Of a stretch of 37,913 nucleotides of DNA, positions 32,530-37,913 are shown piece by piece. Origin of the DNA: an uncultured Eubacteriales bacterium (GTDB taxonomy: Bacteria > Bacillota > Clostridia > Christensenellales > QALW01). The notes beneath the pieces were generated by a model. That model saw only the letters and a program-made list of their open reading frames with translations. It was not told the DNA's origin and made no database searches. Position 1 is the first letter of the stretch, and each line of letters starts with the position of its first letter. The translations under genes were made by a program, and so were the position numbers. The stretch spans positions 1 through 37,913 of the forward strand of contig URYI01000006.1 in NCBI GenBank assembly GCA_900552055.1, given 5' to 3'.

Positions 32530-32557
32530 TTGAATTCAAAAATAACTATGGTATAAT
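32530..32557 (+). promoter_or_regulatory. Promoter of the immunity-type gene
   Basis: TTGAAT, 16 nt, then TATAAT, about 45 bases before the ATG. Confidence 0.7.
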
Positions 32558-32600
32558 TAATGCGGCAAAGCTGAGTTTATAGTTGAATTGGAGAAAATTT

Positions 32601-33071
32601 ATGATAGATATGAAAAATTTCTCTTTAGCAAAACATGATCCAGAGATACAAGATTTAATATCGAAAACTGAACAGAAAATATTAGCTCAGTGGGCAATAG
32701 ATTGCCTGAACAGAATACTTTATATCTTTGAAGAAAAATATCCAGATGAAAAAGTCCCAGAAACAGCTATCAGTATATTGTATGACTGGATGAACGGTAG
32801 AATAGCAATGTGGGATGCCAGAAAATATTGTTGGACCATATTGGAATTAGCAAGAAAATTAGAAAAAGAAGACAAAGTGTGTTGCCGAATAATTAGAGCA
32901 ACGAGCCATTGTTTGGCAACCTGCCATGTTCCGACTCACGCTGAAGGGACAGCAATGTATGTTGTTTCTGCTATCAAATATCTTAACCAAAATAGAGAAA
33001 ATGTCATAGAACTTATGGAAGAAGAAATGAAGTGGCAAATCAGCCATTTAAAAGAATTGCGGGGCAAATAA
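32601..33071 (+). CDS. Putative immunity protein (Imm-5-like)
   Basis: The start is set at the ATG with GGAG seven bases upstream (156 aa). The all-helical sequence follows the pattern of proteins annotated as putative immunity protein or Imm-5-like: WAIDCLNRILYIFEEKYPDEKVPETAI, then WMNGRI, then ATSHCLATCHVPTHAEGTAMYVVSAIKYL. These occur singly in Firmicutes and are thought to neutralise toxins of contact-dependent systems, but no toxin gene is near. The assignment rests on resemblance of these motifs. Single gene with its own promoter, in an island of decayed DNA. Confidence 0.7.
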   Translation: MIDMKNFSLAKHDPEIQDLISKTEQKILAQWAIDCLNRILYIFEEKYPDEKVPETAISILYDWMNGRIAMWDARKYCWTILELARKLEKEDKVCCRIIRATSHCLATCHVPTHAEGTAMYVVSAIKYLNQNRENVIELMEEEMKWQISHLKELRGK

Positions 33072-33654
33072 CAAGCATCATTTATTTTCCGGCAAAGATC
33101 CCGCACCCGTACGGGCGTTGGCATCCCCTGAAAGGAGATAGCGTCGTTTCCACTTGTTATGGAAGTTCTGTGTTGTTCTGCCGCTTTCCCGTTGTTTAAC
33201 TCCAAGCAATGAGATGGACGACGGGATGATGCGGTTTATCTTGCTGAACTATACATCCATATGACACAATAAATGAGCCGCATGTAATTATTCTTTTGGC
33301 CCAGAAAAAATTGGTGCAAACATGTCAAAGTATAATATAATGAAAAAGTAAGGGGGATGATATCCACTGTCGACGTCTTAACACACGTCGGAACAAATTA
33401 TGCCCGTTCAGATTTTTATTTTATAAAAATTAGTCACCTGCTTCACTGCTCCTCCTCTTCCGCAAAAAGTCTCGCTTGGTTCCCCTGCTCGGTTGTACGC
33501 TCTCGCAGCGGTTCCCTGTCGTGATTACCTTTTTGCGGATTTGAGTCTATTTTAAAATTTTTCGCAGGTATCTTTTTCGCTGTCTCTTTGCAACGCATTC
33601 AAACCCAAACCTTTTACCTATCGAAACATTTTGATTTGTTTTTTCTCGCGGATA
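33072..33654. other. Decayed DNA with short frames and repeat R3
   Basis: Alternates GC-rich and AT-rich patches. A frame of about 50 codons starts at the ATG right after AAGGGGG (near 33357; MISTVDVLTHVGTNYARSDF) and runs into the R3 copy, so it may be a gene start cut off by it. On the minus strand the R3 copy reads as a short protein end (NHDREPLRERTTEQG). No intact gene. Confidence 0.45.
33473..33522. repeat. Island repeat R3, second copy
   Basis: GC-rich block matching 32068-32119, between AT-rich flanks; see the first copy. Confidence 0.6.
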
Positions 33655-33683
33655 TTGACATTTATGAACATCTGCACTATACT
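33655..33683 (+). promoter_or_regulatory. Strong promoter with no intact gene behind it
   Basis: TTGACA, exactly 17 nt, TATACT. The next 150 bases hold only a poor 84-codon frame, then the GNAT relic. Confidence 0.65.
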
Positions 33684-33877
33684 ATTTTTATTAAGCAACG
33701 AAAGCAAGGCGGGTAAACCAGACTTAATATTGATAAATCAACGGTCATTTTGCCCATTGCTTAAAACATGGATTGCGTCCTGGGGCCAAACGCCCTTGCT
33801 TTGCCAAAAGCATTTCATTTTTCATGAAAGAAGTATCCTATTGATGGAATTATCGCAATTCAACAAGCAGATTTTTA

Positions 33878-34060
33878 ACAAATGAGCTTGCGGAAAAGGT
33901 TTTTCCAAAACAATGGGAACCAACTGCCCCGTCATGGAGACAATCATTCACTGCAGTATATAAAATTATTATTATTCCAAGCCGAAATCTTCAATTATCC
34001 GTTGGATATTTAAAAAAGTCTTTTGAGACTTTTAAGAACTCTATAAGTGATGGTAAAATA
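33878..34060 (+). pseudogene. Remnant of a second multi-GNAT gene
   Basis: The frame of the downstream GNAT gene stays open back to a TGA at 33842. The upstream part reads NELAEKVFPKQWEPTAPSW, which resembles the start of domain 2 in the triple GNAT (NQLVEKITLMQWHSSEPQF), and then runs into the start of domain 3. Most of domain 2 and all of domain 1 are missing, and there is no start codon with a ribosome site. It looks like a deletion derivative. Confidence 0.55.
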
Positions 34061-34522
34061 ATGTACAAATCTAGTATTTCAAATAAGCTTACAATAATTC
34101 CCGCTACAGAAAATGAAGCACACTTTGTAGAGATATTATATGCACAAAACCAGGAAGCTCTGCACACCGGCAACATAAGTTTGGACAAATGGAAAGAACT
34201 GCTTTCTGCCCAGGACGAGGACGAAAGGCATTTTCTTGTATGGATGGGCAATGTGCCTATTGCATACATGAAAATAAACGGACTTGAAAACACAGATAAA
34301 GCATGGATATCCATGTTATTTGTTTCTAAAAATTTTCAGCGTAAGGGAATTGGTTCTTTTGCCATAAAATATGCTGAGGAATATGTAAAATCTAAAGGAT
34401 TAACCATTATTGCAGTTCAAACAGACAAAGACAATTTGCCTGCACAAAACTGTTACTTGAAATGCGGGTTTCAGGTTTTTGAGAAAGATGAAAAAATAAA
34501 ATTTTATAAAACTTTGCAATAA
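34061..34522 (+). CDS. GNAT acetyltransferase related to domain 3 of the triple GNAT
   Basis: A 153-residue single GNAT domain. It is plainly a relative of residues 325-486 of the triple protein: both have IIPAT or VFPAT at the start, a shared KINGLxNTDxAWISML block, and the acetyl-CoA loop (QRKGIGS here, QHQGIGT there), then QNCYLKCGF. All GNAT motifs are intact, so it may still work. The ribosome site before the ATG is poor, and the frame continues upstream into an apparent domain 2 remnant, so this may be a surviving piece of a larger gene. Confidence 0.75.
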   Translation: MYKSSISNKLTIIPATENEAHFVEILYAQNQEALHTGNISLDKWKELLSAQDEDERHFLVWMGNVPIAYMKINGLENTDKAWISMLFVSKNFQRKGIGSFAIKYAEEYVKSKGLTIIAVQTDKDNLPAQNCYLKCGFQVFEKDEKIKFYKTLQ

Positions 34523-34723
34523 ACTGTTTTGTTTTATCCTGATTCGGCGGAACAGCATACGTCCTAAGTGTACCTCTTTTGCAAATCCTAGGCATTTAGG
34601 AACGAGCACTGTCAGTTCCGATTTTTATAAACTCTCTTTTTCCTCCCTCTTATCCTTTTCCCGCCAAAACAGCCATACTTCGTTTTACCAGTGGTGCAAT
34701 ATATTCCTGATAAGGAGACAATC

Positions 34724-35644
34724 ATGAACTACCGCGTCGAAAATCAATTAGAACTCTTTGAATTCCATGATGCCCTTTTTTCGCCTGTAAGCTTGGACAG
34801 AGAAAAACTGATTATTTCTGCCGAATACTTAAATATTCATAAAAACACCCGGCAAAATCCTTTTAATTATGACATGGAAATAGATTATGCGCAAATAACC
34901 TTTACAAATTTCCGCGCACTTTCTTATAAATACGCAAGTACGGAGACTACAGACTGCAATCCTCCCTCATTTCCTTTCAAAATAATTAGCGGACAGGAAG
35001 CCCAAGAAAAAATATTTGAAGAATTGGAAAATCAAATAACAGTATACGATTTTGACAGTATAGACGGTTCCCGTTATTTCATTGACGGCTGCGGAATACA
35101 AGCATTTTTTGTAATGGAATTTTGCTTTGACAATGTAATTGTGGAGTGGGACAAATACAAAAAGAAAGCCTGGTATGAATTACAAAAGAGATATCAATAT
35201 GAAATTACCTTAACTTCACCAAAAGGAGAAGAACATGCGAAAATTATAATAAACTGCAATGAAGAAACTTATAATAATACAAAACACACGCCCGATATAA
35301 ATATAATTTTAATGTATGCCGGCAAGGAAATTTTCGGACATGGGGAGGATTTTTTGTGGGTCGATGCTTTTGCCCATATACAGAACCAACTGCCCGAAGG
35401 GGTAAATTTAAAATGCTGCTTAACTTGCAGATATGGCAATATGTGTCCCGTCGGCAACAAGCCTGACGAATTATTCTGCACTAAAAATATTATAATATCT
35501 CAAAAAAGCGACTTGTATTTTTACACAGAAGATGAAGCTGAACGAAATAAACGCTCCAGGCATTACTGCGATGTGTGCGCAGATTATCAGCCGCAGAGCG
35601 AAGAATACTACACCTACAATGATTTCCCATATTATTTAAAATAA
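34724..35644 (+). CDS. Unknown protein with Cys-rich C-terminus (DUF6304-like)
   Basis: Start set at the ATG with AAGGAG upstream (306 aa). It resembles a family of uncharacterised bacterial proteins (I believe DUF6304, from memory). The N-terminal half looks like beta-strands (FEFHDALFSPVSL, then EIDYAQITFTNF). The C-terminal part holds a cysteine cluster (CCLTCRYGNMCPVG, then LFC, then YCDVC) that could bind zinc or an iron-sulphur cluster, and ends in an aromatic YYTYNDFPYYLK. No signal peptide. Last plus-strand gene of the island; its job is unknown. Confidence 0.75.
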   Translation: MNYRVENQLELFEFHDALFSPVSLDREKLIISAEYLNIHKNTRQNPFNYDMEIDYAQITFTNFRALSYKYASTETTDCNPPSFPFKIISGQEAQEKIFEELENQITVYDFDSIDGSRYFIDGCGIQAFFVMEFCFDNVIVEWDKYKKKAWYELQKRYQYEITLTSPKGEEHAKIIINCNEETYNNTKHTPDINIILMYAGKEIFGHGEDFLWVDAFAHIQNQLPEGVNLKCCLTCRYGNMCPVGNKPDELFCTKNIIISQKSDLYFYTEDEAERNKRSRHYCDVCADYQPQSEEYYTYNDFPYYLK

Positions 35645-35851
35645 TATTTTATTAGGCTATCCGTTCAGCCAATAATTACCCGCCAAAAAACTTTTATATC
35701 CCTTTAAAAAAGTTTTTAACGCTTAAGCATCTGATATAATCAAAAACCAGCCGTAAATTTTCTAATTTTTGCTTTCCGCAGCTATTAAGCTTGTTTTCAA
35801 AAAACTATTCCGCACCACCGTTAATAAAACGCGGGTTTCCACCCAATCAGT

Positions 35852-36856
35852 TTATTTTTCTGGTTCAATAGGCTCCACTACCAGTCCTCCTTCAACGAAA
35901 TGGGGGTTATTCATTCGTTCTGTATAAAGCTGGCGAAATTCCTCTGCGTCAGTATACAATATTCCCCTTTGTGCCTTATCATGAATTCTTATACCTTCGC
36001 CGTTTTCATATGGAAAAGTATAAACATATGACCCCTTATTTGTTTCTATTAAACAATATGCATAATTGGTATCCTCGGTAAACAAAATCATATTCTGAAT
36101 ATTACCAAGCCGCGCTTCCTGTACCGCTTCATAAGCATAGTGCGCTTTCATATGCAGAGGTAATACAGCATCGTAAGCTGCCTCCTCCCAATAATCATTT
36201 TTAGGATAAATAAATTTTGTTCCATCCCAGCAACTATCTTTGGCAAGATGGCTAATGAAAGAACTTTTCTTACTGCGCCGTAAACTTTGATACATACGCC
36301 CAATCAAGTTATAATACCTTGAATAAATAGGCACCGTATAATTTGTAAAAATCACCTCACCATTGTTCAATACATCTTCAACAGACGGCATGCCTTTCTC
36401 CCAGTCATAATCTCTCAGCACATAGTTGCGAAAATCATAGCCAACACAAGCGTTTTCATAGGATGCGACGGCTCCTGCGTTATTTAAGTACATACGTTCA
36501 TCATAATCCAGTTCCTGAAACTCTGCTTCATATGCTTCTTTCAATTCGGCTATCTCCTTATCGCTGGGCCGCACAAATTCCGCTCCCGCTATAACCGGAA
36601 GAGGACGCGTAGGCGCAGGCGTTGCCGGATTAAAGGTATACTGCGGCTCTCGGCTTGTATAAGCGGCGGTAGGCTTAACAGGTGTTGATGTGTTTTCCAA
36701 AGTGTTGGATGAAGCAGGCTGAACTGCTGCAATATTTGTATTGGCAGTATTTGCCGCCGTATTGGACGTTTCCGCCTGCCCATTGTCAGCAGTACAGCCA
36801 GTCAGAATCATAAGCCCCGCGCAGCAGAAACAGGTTAAATATTTGCATATATGCAT
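35852..36856 (-). CDS. Lipoprotein of unknown function
   Basis: Start set at the ATG with AAGGAGGTG seven bases upstream (334 aa). A lipoprotein signal peptide with lipobox LTGC places the modified cysteine at residue 21. A Thr/Asn/Ala/Pro-rich linker (about 25-85) follows, then a mixed alpha/beta domain rich in Tyr (CVGYDFRNYVLRDYDWEKG, EDTNYAYCLIETNKGSYVYTFPYENGEG). I do not recognise the domain. It begins 14 bases after the stop of the protease gene, so the two form one unit and the lipoprotein probably works with that enzyme at the cell surface. Confidence 0.8.
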   Translation of the reverse strand: MHICKYLTCFCCAGLMILTGCTADNGQAETSNTAANTANTNIAAVQPASSNTLENTSTPVKPTAAYTSREPQYTFNPATPAPTRPLPVIAGAEFVRPSDKEIAELKEAYEAEFQELDYDERMYLNNAGAVASYENACVGYDFRNYVLRDYDWEKGMPSVEDVLNNGEVIFTNYTVPIYSRYYNLIGRMYQSLRRSKKSSFISHLAKDSCWDGTKFIYPKNDYWEEAAYDAVLPLHMKAHYAYEAVQEARLGNIQNMILFTEDTNYAYCLIETNKGSYVYTFPYENGEGIRIHDKAQRGILYTDAEEFRQLYTERMNNPHFVEGGLVVEPIEPEK

Positions 36857-36870
36857 TGTGTCGCACCTCC

Positions 36871-37913
36871 TTACGGTTTGACTGTCCAATATATTATGTC
36901 CCCCGGCTCCCATTCCGCTTGGTTGCTCGGTTTTTTATCTATGCCTTCAATGCCTTCATCGGTTTCATCCAACATATTAGCATAGGACATTTGTGTTTTA
37001 ATAATTATGTTATCACTTCTATATTGAAAGGGATCATGAATCAAATATACATAATCGCCCGGTTCATATTCGTAATATCCGTATATGACGCGGGCATGAC
37101 CTCCTGATTTAGGCGTTTTGCTTCCGTTAGCCCAATGTTCAGTTAAATAGACCGGATTCCCTCCATCTAAAATGGCTCGCAATTCGCTTTCGCTTGGGAA
37201 AGCCTTTATATGTTCTTCTACTCTGCCATTGGAATAATATGTAGCAGCAGCCGCAGCTTCATAAACATTTCCCGGTAAATTTATTTGAGATTCGGGTGTA
37301 TTTGCATCAATATCCTCATGGGAATTTCTTACGCCTTGCTCCTGAGACGCAGTAATTTCCGGGAAATAATACTTCATAATCATCCGCACGCTCGTTACCC
37401 AGCACCATTGGGTCTTAACCTGTAAATCCAAATTAACATCCATTAGTGTATCTGGGACAATCACGACAATGGAATCAGCTAACGCATTATTGAAGCTGTA
37501 ACGCGCCGTAATGGTTGCCCATCCGTGTCCTACTGCTGTTACCAAACCGGTATTTGAATTAACAGTCGCTACATTAGTATTGCTGGACGACCATACAATG
37601 TTTCCCGAACTGCCCGAAGGAGTAAGTTCTGCTTGCAAAGTCACGCTTTTTTGTTTGGATGAATAAGGGCTGTTCAAATCCAGTATGATGCTGGTAAGCT
37701 CGGCATTTTGCGCTTCTACCAAGCCACAATTAGGATGACTTTTAAAATAATCATGATAATTCCGTATATATCCGATAGAACTGCTGGTCGGGTCTTTTAT
37801 TGTAACGCTGCCATTAACAGCCACAAGCTCCCATTTTCTTGTATCCGAAGTGGTGAAGTCTGTCGCTCTGACAAGCGTACCGCTCTGCAAAGAGCTGTTA
37901 TTTTCCAAACTGT
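36871..37913 (-). CDS. Secreted Ig-like / papain-like cysteine protease, N-terminus beyond window
   Basis: The frame is open to the window edge, so the start and signal peptide lie outside. Residues counted from the edge: about 70-155 form a bacterial Ig-like (Big_2) domain with VWSSSNTNVATVNSNTGLVTAVGHGWATITA. After it comes a papain-like domain: the nucleophile motif QWCWVTSVRMIMKYYF, and GGHARVIYGYYEY followed by YLIHDP for the His and Asp of the active site. This matches the C39-like/staphopain-like peptidase group. It is co-directional with, and 14 bases ahead of, a lipoprotein gene. Confidence 0.8.
   Translation of the reverse strand, partial: SLENNSSLQSGTLVRATDFTTSDTRKWELVAVNGSVTIKDPTSSSIGYIRNYHDYFKSHPNCGLVEAQNAELTSIILDLNSPYSSKQKSVTLQAELTPSGSSGNIVWSSSNTNVATVNSNTGLVTAVGHGWATITARYSFNNALADSIVVIVPDTLMDVNLDLQVKTQWCWVTSVRMIMKYYFPEITASQEQGVRNSHEDIDANTPESQINLPGNVYEAAAAATYYSNGRVEEHIKAFPSESELRAILDGGNPVYLTEHWANGSKTPKSGGHARVIYGYYEYEPGDYVYLIHDPFQYRSDNIIIKTQMSYANMLDETDEGIEGIDKKPSNQAEWEPGDIIYWTVKP

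Noticed and set aside
28800..35700. Possible integration of the island at the tRNA-Leu 3' end
   Set aside because: No second copy of the tRNA 3' end (CCACTCGCACCA) was found downstream in the window, so attachment sites cannot be shown.

Overview
The window looks like chromosome from an anaerobic, clostridia-type Firmicute (Bacillota). The evidence is strong AGGAGG ribosome sites and sigma-A type promoters, an rpmG-secE-nusG-rplK-rplA cluster, a rubredoxin-first ('reverse') rubrerythrin, a non-haem ferritin, FeoA/FeoB with a small Cys-rich partner, a Gx-type transporter and YtrA-like ABC genes. The genus cannot be fixed from sequence alone.

Layout. Positions 1-6.9 kb hold a secreted membrane-anchored protein, ferritin, a CAP-like lipoprotein, a folded repeat element, an MFS exporter behind a leader peptide, a Gx transporter, reverse rubrerythrin and a small membrane protein. 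Positions 6.9-9.0 kb are mostly non-coding: a duplicated rubrerythrin tail, a structured RNA that is the second copy of one at 4.6 kb, a small membrane protein and a ribbon-helix-helix regulator. Positions 9.0-13.2 kb carry feoA-feoB plus the Cys-rich protein and an ABC transporter pair. Positions 13.6-24.9 kb carry a homocysteine-methyltransferase-like protein lacking its zinc cysteines, ygiQ, and an 8.2-kb cyclic beta-1,2-glucan synthase. Positions 25.5-27.9 kb carry the ribosomal/NusG cluster, with two leaders that resemble the L1-binding site of 23S rRNA.

At 28.54-28.84 kb is a tRNA-Leu(UAA) gene interrupted between U34 and A35 by a 217-nt group I intron. Nearly the whole catalytic core can be paired by hand. 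This arrangement is classic for cyanobacteria and plastids and unexpected here.

Downstream of the tRNA (28.9-35.7 kb) the DNA is AT-richer and looks like a decayed accessory island. It has a triple-GNAT acetyltransferase behind a leader-peptide/terminator attenuator, a four-helix-bundle gene with an internal amber codon, a compact pyroglutamyl-peptidase-like gene, an immunity-type protein, a truncated relative of the triple GNAT, an unknown Cys-rich protein, and several short dispersed repeats. The window ends in a two-gene unit on the minus strand: an Ig-like/papain-like secreted protease running off the edge, followed by a lipoprotein.

Iron and oxygen genes (ferritin, rubrerythrin, FeoAB) recur but are not in one operon. 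The signals most worth following up are the intron-bearing tRNA-Leu, the two leader-peptide attenuators in front of an exporter and an acetyltransferase, and the pair of diverged structured RNAs.
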